This document shows positions 15,310-20,697 of a stretch of 20,739 nucleotides of DNA, one piece after another (the stretch's first letter is position 1; every line of letters starts with the position of its first letter). The DNA comes from a virus. The stretch covers positions 1 through 20,739 of the IMG/VR virus record IMGVR_UViG_3300033143_004538, one strand, 5' to 3'. Both the position numbers and the translations under genes were made by a program. Below the pieces are notes generated by a model. It saw only the letters and a program-made list of their open reading frames with translations. It did not search any database and was not told where the DNA came from.

Positions 15310-15533
15310 TAATGAACTCCTTCGGAGTCCCAAAGAAACCACAGATCTAAGTAATTGAGCATCCGGGCATCAAGCTCTATCGGCGCTCCGTCATATACTA
15401 GCGTGCCGTGATGTGCTTCAACATGACAGACTTTTAGACGTTTGAAATCAAAACAAATATCAGTTGGCTTAAGAAAATCAGTTTGGCAGGTAGCGTTTAA
15501 TTTCGTCGCATTTACAGGATAAGTTTTTCTCAT
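15309..15533 (-). CDS. 74-residue hypothetical protein
   Basis: ATG 15533 overlaps the stop of the ATPase gene (ATGA), and its stop overlaps the next ATG (TAATG), with GGAG upstream. It has no membrane segment. Cys at about 16, 27 and 36 and the 'CHVEAHHG' stretch could hold a metal, though the spacing matches no finger I know. The Trp/Leu-rich C-terminus ('MLNYLDLWFLWD') may be a binding face. It is a coupled member of the recombination block; no function can be given. Confidence 0.65.
   Translation of the reverse strand: MRKTYPVNATKLNATCQTDFLKPTDICFDFKRLKVCHVEAHHGTLVYDGAPIELDARMLNYLDLWFLWDSEGVH
15314..15330 (-). promoter_or_regulatory. RNA hairpin enclosing the zinc-finger/SSB ribosome site
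   Basis: On the - strand GGACTCC-GAA-GGAGTTC can pair over seven positions (one G-U) around a three-base loop. The 3' arm and loop contain AAGGAG, the ribosome site of the ATG at 15309. Initiation of the fusion should need ribosomes arriving from the upstream gene, whose stop overlaps this ATG. Confidence 0.6.
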
Positions 15534-16264
15534 TTGTTTAACTCCAATACTAGTTTATTATAATCAAGCTCAAGCTTAGCCGGAAGCCCGCGTTGAGTTC
15601 GGCAGTTAAACTTTCTGTCGCTTTGGGTTTGCAGCATATGCTTGCGGGTAGTGCCCTCGCCTTCGACATAAGCGTAATAGACTTCCTCGAAATATATCGG
15701 AAGCTCTTTGGCTAGCTTGCCCGTAAGCATCGGAACTCTTAACAACTGTCCGGTGTTTTCGTCTTTAACTATATCAATATGTGCGATCATTACTACGTTG
15801 CAAGGAAACGAAAGAATTTCTGCAATGAATTGCTTCATAAAAATTCTAAACACACCATAGTCCTGGAGTGCCGGGGCCTGTGCTCCTTGGGTTATTACTC
15901 TTTTGATTCCCGGATTGGACTTCATAAGATAGGACATGATTCGATCAGACAAAGTGGTGAGGCTATCAATGACGATAGTTTTGTATGGAAAATCTCCACT
16001 CGTAGCCAGTTGTTTGAGCTTGCCCATGTCATCGTTGAAGCGTTGACCGGCTTCACCGGGGTTGGTTTTCGATGCCGGATACTGATCATAAGTAATATGA
16101 CCAATGTCTTGAGTGAAGCTTTTCACTGATCCGACCTTGAGGTCAAAATCATAGTAGTGAGTAGGGCCGGGGAACTTTGATGCGAAGCACGTCTTGCCAA
16201 CCCCACTCTCACCGAATAGTAATATTTTTATATTTTCGTCTGTCTTAAGTTCATTTAGTTTCAT
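15530..16264 (-). CDS. RecA-fold ATPase, Sak4-like recombination protein
   Basis: 244 residues; ATG 16264 overlaps the nuclease stop (ATGA). Walker A is GESGVGKT at 18-25, followed by 'YYDFD' near 38-41. The Walker B strand is 'TIVIDSLTTL' at 96-105 and a third strand is 'NVVMIAHID' at 156-164, the order seen in RecA/RadB-like cores. Length and motifs fit the phage AAA_24/Sak4 group, single-strand annealing-type recombinases that work with SSB and are often next to a Cas4/RecB-like nuclease, exactly as here. It likely promotes annealing during replication or repair of phage DNA. The N-terminal oligomerisation segments of full RecA are absent. Confidence 0.8.
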   Translation of the reverse strand: MKLNELKTDENIKILLFGESGVGKTCFASKFPGPTHYYDFDLKVGSVKSFTQDIGHITYDQYPASKTNPGEAGQRFNDDMGKLKQLATSGDFPYKTIVIDSLTTLSDRIMSYLMKSNPGIKRVITQGAQAPALQDYGVFRIFMKQFIAEILSFPCNVVMIAHIDIVKDENTGQLLRVPMLTGKLAKELPIYFEEVYYAYVEGEGTTRKHMLQTQSDRKFNCRTQRGLPAKLELDYNKLVLELNK

Positions 16265-17295
16265 TCATAAGCTCCAGTGTTAAATTTATTAACTAAAATA
16301 CTTTCATGTAAAGTTTTTGGTACACTACAAACGTCTAGAAATTTACAGCCGCCATAAGAAGCACAACTGTTCACTGGGCCCCGAGGCCAAAAGCCAGACT
16401 CCTTACATTTGATATATTGTTCAACGTAATATTTGAGTGTTGTTTTGAGCTCGTCAAAATCTTCCTGCGTTCGGTTAGTAATCTGACGGACATAATTAGG
16501 AATCGTACCACGAGCTGTTTTGGGTTTCGCTTTAACTTGTATTCCGTTGATCATAAACATTTCGCTGTCGATGCCTAGTTCTTGTTGGGCGCCGAGAATA
16601 TATCCCGTGTATTGGTTGTTTGGTTTTAATCGGTTATAAAAATCATTCCCAAGAACGCTAGTGGTCTTATGATCGGCCACAATGATGTTTGATGTCTGAG
16701 CGTTCTTGAGAACAACATCAATAGTGCCAAACAGATTAATGGTTAGGTGATCTTCTTCGATAAATTTATGCGTGAACTTTCTCTCTATCATCGGTCCATC
16801 TTCGTCACAATGTACGACAAACGGATCGTCCGCATAGCGTTTAAAATAATGTTCGAGGGTCCAAACGCCAGTCGGAATGGATCGCTTGTCATATTCGTCT
16901 AGGTTTATAAGGGGGCTGGCCATGATGCAAAAATCTTCAACACTCTTACAAACCAAGCAGCCAGTGTGATCGTTGGGCTGACCGTGGGCCATGAGCTCAA
17001 AATTCTCCACGCACTGTTTTGTTATTTGGCGCTTGTTGATGTCGCCTTCGTAATAAGTTTCCAGCGCCTTGTGAATCGCGCTGCCATATAACATAGCCGG
17101 ACTCTCAGTGTTACTTGTGAGACCGCGCTCAAGAATATAATAACTCTTTCTCATACAAGTTTGGAGCAAGTCCAGCGAGCTGTTATTTATGTCCACCGTT
17201 ATGTGGCCATCAGGAGCCTTAGTGTATTGAAGCATTTTTTTTGGTGTCTTGTGCTCAGTTGTAATTTCATTAGGAAGTTCTACATCCACATTCAT
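16261..17295 (-). CDS. PD-(D/E)XK nuclease, Cas4/RecB-like with Fe-S cysteines
   Basis: 344 residues from ATG 17295, preceded by GAGGGG. Nuclease motifs in order: 'GSAIHKALE' with H75, 'GTIDVVLKN' with D193, 'VADHKTTS' with D208 and K210, and 'QYTGYILGAQ' with Q228 and Y232. One cysteine before the core (C47 in 'LLQTCMRKSY') and three after it (C311, C317, C323) match the 4Fe-4S ligand layout of Cas4 and AddB. Such enzymes resect or trim DNA ends. Gene order with a Sak4 ATPase and SSB indicates a phage recombination module rather than a CRISPR one; no repeats or other cas genes are present. It is the first gene of the - strand replication operon. Confidence 0.85.
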   Translation of the reverse strand: MNVDVELPNEITTEHKTPKKMLQYTKAPDGHITVDINNSSLDLLQTCMRKSYYILERGLTSNTESPAMLYGSAIHKALETYYEGDINKRQITKQCVENFELMAHGQPNDHTGCLVCKSVEDFCIMASPLINLDEYDKRSIPTGVWTLEHYFKRYADDPFVVHCDEDGPMIERKFTHKFIEEDHLTINLFGTIDVVLKNAQTSNIIVADHKTTSVLGNDFYNRLKPNNQYTGYILGAQQELGIDSEMFMINGIQVKAKPKTARGTIPNYVRQITNRTQEDFDELKTTLKYYVEQYIKCKESGFWPRGPVNSCASYGGCKFLDVCSVPKTLHESILVNKFNTGAYE

Positions 17296-17314
17296 TCTCG
17301 CCCCTCTGTGAGAA
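17295..17314 (-). promoter_or_regulatory. Possible hairpin at the nuclease start
   Basis: On the - strand TTCTC and GAGAA can pair (5 bp) around a 10-base loop that contains GAGGGG, the ribosome site for ATG 17295. The pairing reaches into the start codon, so translation of the first operon gene could be tunable. Confidence 0.3.
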
Positions 17315-17433
17315 ACAAAGATCTACCAAAGTTACCCAAAACACAAGTCATTATTTTGTGAGCTGCGAGTCAAAGAACTAAGGGTTTAGAATTGCTAAGA
17401 AATTATTTGTAACCCTAAGCAACACAGATAAAT

Positions 17434-17462
17434 TTGCATTATCTATATAATGGCTTTAGAAT
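17434..17462 (+). promoter_or_regulatory. Candidate sigma70-type promoter for small-gene cluster
   Basis: TTGCAT (17434-17439), 17-bp spacer, TAGAAT (17457-17462). The -35 is a poor match and the -10 a good one. A perfect TATAAT at 17446-17451 is an alternative -10 but lacks a -35. Both would place the RNA start within about 30 bases of the ATG at 17487. Confidence 0.45.
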
Positions 17463-17468
17463 TATTAC

Positions 17469-17484
17469 TTACCACGGGAGGTAA
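17469..17484 (+). promoter_or_regulatory. RNA hairpin presenting ribosome site in a hexaloop (CsrA-type target candidate)
   Basis: TTACC (17469-17473), loop ACGGGA (17474-17479), GGTAA (17480-17484): a perfect 5-bp stem. The ribosome site GGGAGG runs from loop into stem, five bases before ATG 17487. CsrA-family targets show GGA in hexaloops; here GGA is shifted one base from the usual loop position. Confidence 0.45.
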
Positions 17485-17486
17485 AT

Positions 17487-17720
17487 ATGGATAAGGAAGT
17501 TCTAATCGCGATGATACTAAAAAGAATCGACGTAAAAGGAATCTTAGTGGAGGACATTTTAAATGGTGTTATCTATAAGAAAATTGATGAGTTAGTTTTA
17601 AAATCTGACAACACGTTAGACGATGCTATCGCGGCGATGCTTAAACCACTTTTGTCTGCGGAAGTAGATAAATATGTAGCTGAGTTATTGGCTAAATATA
17701 GCGGAGACATTGCTGTTTAA
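17487..17720 (+). CDS. 77-residue hypothetical protein
   Basis: ATG 17487 with GGGAGG five bases upstream; the stop overlaps the next start (TAATG). The protein is helical, alternating hydrophobic and charged residues ('VLIAMILKRIDVKGILVED' near the N-terminus), with no Cys and no long enough membrane segment for certainty. First gene of a three-gene cluster that ends with a lipoprotein, so a lysis or envelope-related role is possible but unproven. Confidence 0.6.
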   Translation: MDKEVLIAMILKRIDVKGILVEDILNGVIYKKIDELVLKSDNTLDDAIAAMLKPLLSAEVDKYVAELLAKYSGDIAV

Positions 17721-17950
17721 TGACCGCAATATATACATTTGTACTTAAGTATGTTTTGGATTTTATTTTTGGTAAGGTCCAGACTTATTTCCGTACGCAA
17801 TCTAAAAAGCAAGAGAGCAAAAACGAAATTGAAATAAAAGTCAAACGGCTCAACGAGGCGATTAAGATTGCATATGACGGAGAGGATATTACGGATGAAC
17901 AAAGTAAAGAAATTATTAGTTCTGCTCGGGATCTTATTAGTTCTTACTAG
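17720..17950 (+). CDS. 76-residue protein with hydrophobic N-terminus, possible inner-membrane lysis protein
   Basis: ATG 17720 is coupled by TAATG. Residues about 4-24 ('IYTFVLKYVLDFIFGKV') form a hydrophobic or amphipathic helix, followed by a charged coiled-coil-like region ('SKNEIEIKVKRLNEAIKI'). The next gene, a lipoprotein, starts inside it in another frame. That arrangement, an N-terminal membrane anchor plus coil overlapped by a lipoprotein gene, is like Rz/Rz1 spanin pairs, although 76 residues is short for an inner-membrane spanin. A pinholin-type or unrelated membrane protein is possible. Confidence 0.55.
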   Translation: MTAIYTFVLKYVLDFIFGKVQTYFRTQSKKQESKNEIEIKVKRLNEAIKIAYDGEDITDEQSKEIISSARDLISSY

Positions 17951-18146
17951 CTGTAAGATTAGTGAGCCCAAGCTTCAATTTTGTGTTCTGAACAAAGTCA
18001 CTGAGTGTACTTGTTTTGATGGCGATAAGGATATTGTTAAGCCGATAAAAGAGTGTTTGGGTTATTTGATGCTCAGTCCGGATGACTTTGGGCTGGCAGC
18101 TTTGCATCACGATGAACTCCATATTGAGCTGGATTTATGCGAATAG
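17895..18146 (+). CDS. Small lipoprotein, possible outer-membrane spanin
   Basis: ATG 17895 gives 83 residues; a TTG at 17868 would only add a tail before the signal peptide. The N-terminus MNKVKKLLVLLGILLVLTSC is a textbook lipoprotein signal with lipobox L17-T-S-C20. The mature part is about 64 residues with four more cysteines and the ending 'HHDELHIELDLCE'. GGAGAGG (17878-17884) is the ribosome site. It overlaps the previous gene by 56 bases, as Rz1-type genes do, but it is not proline-rich. Export and lipidation are well supported; the spanin role is an inference. It overlaps the 3' end of an opposing gene by 12 bp. Confidence 0.7.
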   Translation: MNKVKKLLVLLGILLVLTSCKISEPKLQFCVLNKVTECTCFDGDKDIVKPIKECLGYLMLSPDDFGLAALHHDELHIELDLCE

Positions 18147-18320
18147 TTTTTCTTTAAGGACGTATAATAAGATTAGTCCTATGACTGGAATTGCCCCGGC
18201 AATAAAACCCCACAAACCAGATTTAAGTTTAAGTAATTCTATTTCGGTGCTCATGGCGTGAACAATAGTTCGGACTTCTTTGATTTCCGTAAGCAGTAAA
18301 TTTCGCCAATCTTTATCCAT
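18135..18320 (-). CDS. XhlA/holin-like single-span membrane protein
   Basis: 61 residues from ATG 18320. The first 35 residues form a charged heptad helix ('LLLTEIKEVRTIVHAM'), then 'SGLWGFIAGAIPVIGLILL' makes one membrane helix with a short basic tail. This coil-then-membrane layout is that of hemolysin XhlA-type accessory lysis proteins of phages. It stands alone on the - strand and no Shine-Dalgarno sequence is visible upstream, which is unusual for a lysis gene. A promoter could lie in 18321-18443. Its 3' end overlaps the lipoprotein gene. Confidence 0.6.
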   Translation of the reverse strand: MDKDWRNLLLTEIKEVRTIVHAMSTEIELLKLKSGLWGFIAGAIPVIGLILLYVLKEKLFA

Positions 18321-18443
18321 AGTTATAGTATGAGGTAGATCAGATCTAATATAAAGCCATTAGACGGCGTGTTAAGGCCTCGATTTTCTTACATAATCTT
18401 AAATAGTTATAGCTTAAAGACTAGGCACGAGGTAGAATTTTGC
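18321..18443. promoter_or_regulatory. Divergent intergenic region with 13-bp palindrome
   Basis: It lies between the XhlA-like gene (-) and the phosphoesterase gene (+). It contains TAGATC-A-GATCTA at 18336-18348, a perfect dyad around one base, suited to a dimeric regulator. No good consensus promoter was found; TATAGC near 18408 is a weak -10 candidate for the + side. Confidence 0.4.
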
Positions 18444-19157
18444 ATGAGTAAAAAGTATAAATCTATATTGATTATCTCAGATCTCCATGCCCCGTATTAC
18501 CACCCCGATAGTGTCAAGTTTTATGCCGCAGTCAAAAAGAAATTTCAGCCTGATTGTGTAATAAATATTGGAGACGAAGTTGACGGACATGGCTGGAGTT
18601 ATCACCAAAAAAACACCAAACTAGCCAATCCCGACGAAGAGCTCAATCTTGCGATATTAAAGCTTCGTCCGTTTTATAAAATGTTTCCCCAATGCCACGT
18701 TATGCACTCGAATCACGGCAGCCTTGCGGTCCGGAAGGGCCAGACGGCTAGCATTCCGAGCCGTTACATACTCTCTAACAAAGACGCCCTGGACGCCCCG
18801 AAGGGATGGAGTTGGCACAACCAATTAGATTTAATTCTTCCTAATGGTGAGCCCGTTAGGTTCTTACATCACTTAGGAACCAATGTCCTGAACTCAGCAA
18901 AAGACATCGGCATGAATCTTGTGGCGGGCCATGCACACACACACTTAAGAGTAATGAGTCAATATGTGCACGGGCTCGGCAAGACAGTGTTCGGAATGCA
19001 AGTGGGTGCGAGCGTGGATAACGATGCGCTTTGTTTTGAATATAATAAGCTGCAAAGCAAGACTCCGGCGATAGGTTGTGGGGTGATAATTGATAGCATA
19101 CCTATGGTTGTACCGATGATTCGAGATAAGAACAATCGTTGGGTAGGGAAGCTGTGA
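18444..19157 (+). CDS. Calcineurin-like metallophosphoesterase
   Basis: 237 residues from ATG 18444, with GAGGT ten bases upstream; an earlier start at 18369 would add 25 residues unlike the family. Metal-binding motifs appear in order: D13-x-H15 ('ISDLHAPYYHPD'), G43-D44 ('IGDEVDGHG'), S89-N-H-G (the GNHD/E motif, changed at both ends), H142-H143 and G162-H-A-H-T-H. These fit the two-metal phosphoesterase fold. Many phages carry such a protein; roles proposed include nucleotide or nucleic-acid phosphatase or nuclease, and the substrate cannot be read here. The next gene starts within its stop (GTGA at 19154). Confidence 0.85.
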   Translation: MSKKYKSILIISDLHAPYYHPDSVKFYAAVKKKFQPDCVINIGDEVDGHGWSYHQKNTKLANPDEELNLAILKLRPFYKMFPQCHVMHSNHGSLAVRKGQTASIPSRYILSNKDALDAPKGWSWHNQLDLILPNGEPVRFLHHLGTNVLNSAKDIGMNLVAGHAHTHLRVMSQYVHGLGKTVFGMQVGASVDNDALCFEYNKLQSKTPAIGCGVIIDSIPMVVPMIRDKNNRWVGKL

Positions 19158-19393
19158 AGATACCCGCATTTTATGAAATAACATGGATAGATAGCGAGAG
19201 CGATATTGGCTGGGATAGTGCGGAAAAACTAAAGCAGCCAAAAAATGATGTTAAAAGTTATGGGTTTTTTATTAAGGAAACCGATATTTATTATACTATA
19301 GGGGCGGATATTGACCCCGATAACGGACATTTCAACAGGTTTATCCACATACCTAAAGTTAATATTAAACGTAAACGGAAAATTAAATTATGA
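19154..19393 (+). CDS. 79-residue hypothetical protein
   Basis: GTG 19154 forms GTGA with the phosphoesterase stop and follows AGGGAAG; the upstream TTG at 19139 is less likely. The protein opens 'VKIPAFYEITWIDSE', contains aromatic-rich beta-like segments ('SYGFFIKETDIYYTIG') and ends in a basic tail. The look is of a small beta-sheet protein that reports or modifies surfaces, but no family is recognised. Its stop overlaps the next ATG (ATGA). Confidence 0.65.
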   Translation: MKIPAFYEITWIDSESDIGWDSAEKLKQPKNDVKSYGFFIKETDIYYTIGADIDPDNGHFNRFIHIPKVNIKRKRKIKL

Positions 19394-19593
19394 ATGACGA
19401 GCTAAGTGTTAGTTATAAAATTGAATACGACGAAGATCATACGATTGTTGGGCTGCATGTTATTTCGGATGACGATGTGAGTTTAACTACGGAACAAGTT
19501 TTTCAGGAACTCGAGTATTTTATTGCCAATGCCAGAGCTACGAAGCTGGATATTTTTAACACTGACAATGGGGCGGGCGAGATTCTGAACTAA
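19390..19593 (+). CDS. 67-residue acidic hypothetical protein
   Basis: ATG 19390 is coupled by ATGA to the gene before it. The protein is acidic with alternating beta ('YKIEYDEDHTIVGLHVIS') and helical segments. Its last 111 bases lie antisense to the 3' end of the amidase gene, so at least one protein end is constrained by the other strand. No function known; the coupled start supports it being real. Confidence 0.55.
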   Translation: MNDELSVSYKIEYDEDHTIVGLHVISDDDVSLTTEQVFQELEYFIANARATKLDIFNTDNGAGEILN

Positions 19594-20073
19594 ATGAGGT
19601 TCGATAACTCTTATAGGTGCCGTGTTTATTTTTTCTTCCAACTTATATTTCACTAGCTTTCTTAGAACGCTTCCCGGAATGTTCGGGCAATCTTTCACCA
19701 CATAGGGATATTCTTGATGACCTTTGATTTTAGGCAGGGGAATGTTATACGCGATAGCTTTTTCTGCAATGTCGTTCAGGGCGGCTTCAATTTGAGCGTC
19801 CGTAAAATGGCGCGTTCCTACTAGGCATATTGCATACGCATCGCGATTAAAGCCCAGTATCGAAGCTGGTTGGCTCGTAATAGGTCTGCCGTGTTCTATT
19901 TTCCCAGAACGTGTAACAATAGTATGATAACCACAAGATATACCGCTAGCAGCGTCACGGAATCCCCTACGCCGGTGCATTTCTTCGATCTGAAAGACCC
20001 CAATTAAGTCGCCCCGGTCCGGCGTGGCACTACAGTGAACATGAATTTCTTTGGGATAGTTTTGTGTACTCAC
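19483..20073 (-). CDS. N-acetylmuramoyl-L-alanine amidase endolysin (T7 lysozyme-type)
   Basis: GTG 20073 is the likely start (196 residues): GTGGAG lies seven bases upstream, while the ATG at 20094 has no ribosome site. It is an Amidase_2 enzyme that cuts the amide bond between MurNAc and L-Ala in peptidoglycan. Zinc ligands and catalytic residues match T7 lysozyme: H13 ('IHVHCSATP'), Y49-H50 ('CGYHTIV'), H119 ('IKGHQEYP'), K127 and C129 ('VVKDCP'). The domain ends near residue 148; about 45 extra residues follow, ending in an amphipathic 'NKILEFLKNLFRS'. There is no signal peptide, so release needs a holin-type protein. It overlaps the previous gene by 44 bp. Confidence 0.9.
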   Translation of the reverse strand: MSTQNYPKEIHVHCSATPDRGDLIGVFQIEEMHRRRGFRDAASGISCGYHTIVTRSGKIEHGRPITSQPASILGFNRDAYAICLVGTRHFTDAQIEAALNDIAEKAIAYNIPLPKIKGHQEYPYVVKDCPNIPGSVLRKLVKYKLEEKINTAPIRVIEPHLVQNLARPIVSVKNIQLRSSGIGNKILEFLKNLFRS

Positions 20074-20251
20074 GGTCAAACTCCACTTTGTCATAAGTCA
20101 TCAGCGGGTTAGCGTTGATGATTTGGGTTAGCACTCTGTTCTCGGCGTTGAGTTTTTTGTTTTTATATTTCGCTTGTTTGTTCGCCAGTTTCATTTTGTC
20201 TAATTGTCTTAGTGTCTCGTTTAGTGTTTGTTGGAGTTTTTCTGCTAACAC
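20030..20251 (-). CDS. 73-residue coiled-coil hypothetical protein
   Basis: GTG 20251 with AAGGAA upstream. The first 45 residues are a charged helix with heptad-like leucines and lysines ('LAEKLQQTLNETLRQLDKM', then 'NKKLNAENRVL'). No membrane segment, so not a normal spanin. It overlaps the previous ORF by 89 bp and the amidase start by 44 bp. The sequence looks more protein-like than the competing frame of the previous ORF, which supports this start. Confidence 0.55.
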   Translation of the reverse strand: MLAEKLQQTLNETLRQLDKMKLANKQAKYKNKKLNAENRVLTQIINANPLMTYDKVEFDREYTKLSQRNSCSL

Positions 20252-20372
20252 GGTGTTGTTCCTTTTTTAAGGCTAAATACTCTCTGATCTCTAGTTTTTG
20301 GGAGGGCGTCGGGAAGTTATATTCGTCCCAGTTATAAAACGTAACTTCGTCTTCATCGTCATGTTCGATCAT
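20163..20372 (-). CDS. Acidic small protein, C-terminal third overlapped
   Basis: ATG 20372 is coupled to the LuxR-type gene stop (ATGA). Residues 1-38 look real ('DEVTFYNWDEYNFPTP'); residues 39-69 are Thr/Arg/Gln-rich and lie in the region where the next gene uses another frame. The codons at K36-K37 form A-AAA-AAG in the phase that allows -1 slippage, which would end the protein after 42 residues. Function unknown. Confidence 0.5.
   Translation of the reverse strand: MIEHDDEDEVTFYNWDEYNFPTPSQKLEIREYLALKKEQHRVSRKTPTNTKRDTKTIRQNETGEQTSEI
20261..20272 (-). promoter_or_regulatory. Small hairpin at ribosome site of the 73-residue gene
   Basis: CCTT-AAAA-AAGG on the - strand can fold into a 4-bp stem with a tetraloop and covers part of the AAGGAA site used by GTG 20251. 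It also contains the slippery A-AAA-AAG of the overlapping ORF. Confidence 0.3.
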
Positions 20373-20662
20373 AATCCCACTAGTCCCGGAGCGAGCACGT
20401 CATCGGCATAGATTGTTCGTGCAGATTTAAAACCTTCTAATTCTTCTTGTCTCATGTAACTAAAACACATGTACATTAGTTTGGCTCGGGATTCGAGGGT
20501 CAGTTTTTTATACACGTTAGTGAGGTGGAATTTGACGGTGGATTCTGAGAGGAATATTTCGTTTCCAATCTCTCTATTTGACAGTCCGAAGGCAGTTAAA
20601 TAAGCCACGTCTATTTCCCTGTTTGTTAGGCCGATGGCCTTGAGATGCTCTTTGAGTGTCAT
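20369..20662 (-). CDS. Stand-alone LuxR-type HTH transcription regulator
   Basis: 97 residues from ATG 20662. Residues about 11-66 form a GerE/LuxR four-helix DNA-binding domain: 'LTNREIDVAYLTAFGLSNREIG', the recognition-helix region 'SESTVKFHLTNVYKKL', and 'SRAKLM' at the end. There is no receiver, autoinducer or other sensor domain; a 30-residue tail follows. It should bind DNA as a dimer and regulate phage or host promoters. No ribosome site is visible, and the promoter suggests a leaderless mRNA. Two small ORFs and the amidase follow in the same direction. Such HTH-only proteins are known in bacteria; their targets here are unknown. Confidence 0.82.
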   Translation of the reverse strand: MTLKEHLKAIGLTNREIDVAYLTAFGLSNREIGNEIFLSESTVKFHLTNVYKKLTLESRAKLMYMCFSYMRQEELEGFKSARTIYADDVLAPGLVGL

Positions 20663-20668
20663 GTCAGG

Positions 20669-20697
20669 ATTACACTATTGTCGAGGTTTTAAGGCAA
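20669..20697 (-). promoter_or_regulatory. Sigma70-type promoter, likely giving a leaderless mRNA
   Basis: On the - strand: TTGCCT (20697-20692), 17-bp spacer, TGTAAT (20674-20669). Six bases separate the -10 from ATG 20662, so transcription should start at or beside the A of the start codon. The upstream frame open from the window edge ends at TAA 20691-20689, so a neighbouring gene may run into this promoter. Confidence 0.6.

Larger units (their letters stand above)
17296..17486. promoter_or_regulatory. Divergent control region between replication operon and + strand cluster
   Basis: 191 bp without a gene, AT-rich. It holds a perfect 9-bp inverted repeat, CTAAGGGTT (17378-17386) and AACCCTAAG (17411-17419), with a 24-bp spacer; CTAAG also occurs at 17395-17399, giving three same-strand copies. 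TTTAGAATT is repeated exactly at 17385-17393 and 17455-17463. A + strand promoter is seen at its right end. I found no convincing sigma70 promoter for the - strand, so the replication operon may use a phage-activated promoter here. Confidence 0.6.

Noticed and set aside
14650-15342. GTG at 15342 as the start of the zinc-finger/SSB gene
   Set aside because: It lies inside the previous gene, lacks a ribosome site, and the added residues are not protein-like; ATG 15309 has AAGGAG and the TAATG overlap.
16261-17295. Cas4 as a sign of a CRISPR system
   Set aside because: No repeat-spacer array and no other cas gene is seen; Cas4-like nucleases are common in phage recombination modules with Sak4 and SSB.
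17378-17419. Inverted repeat read as a rho-independent terminator
   Set aside because: The loop would be 24 bases and no T-run follows on either strand; an operator or structural element fits better.
20030-20372. A +1 frameshift fusing the acidic ORF to the coiled-coil ORF
   Set aside because: The downstream ORF has its own GTG and AAGGAA site, and the frame is closed by TAA just upstream, leaving only a few bases for a shift; two separate genes are simpler.
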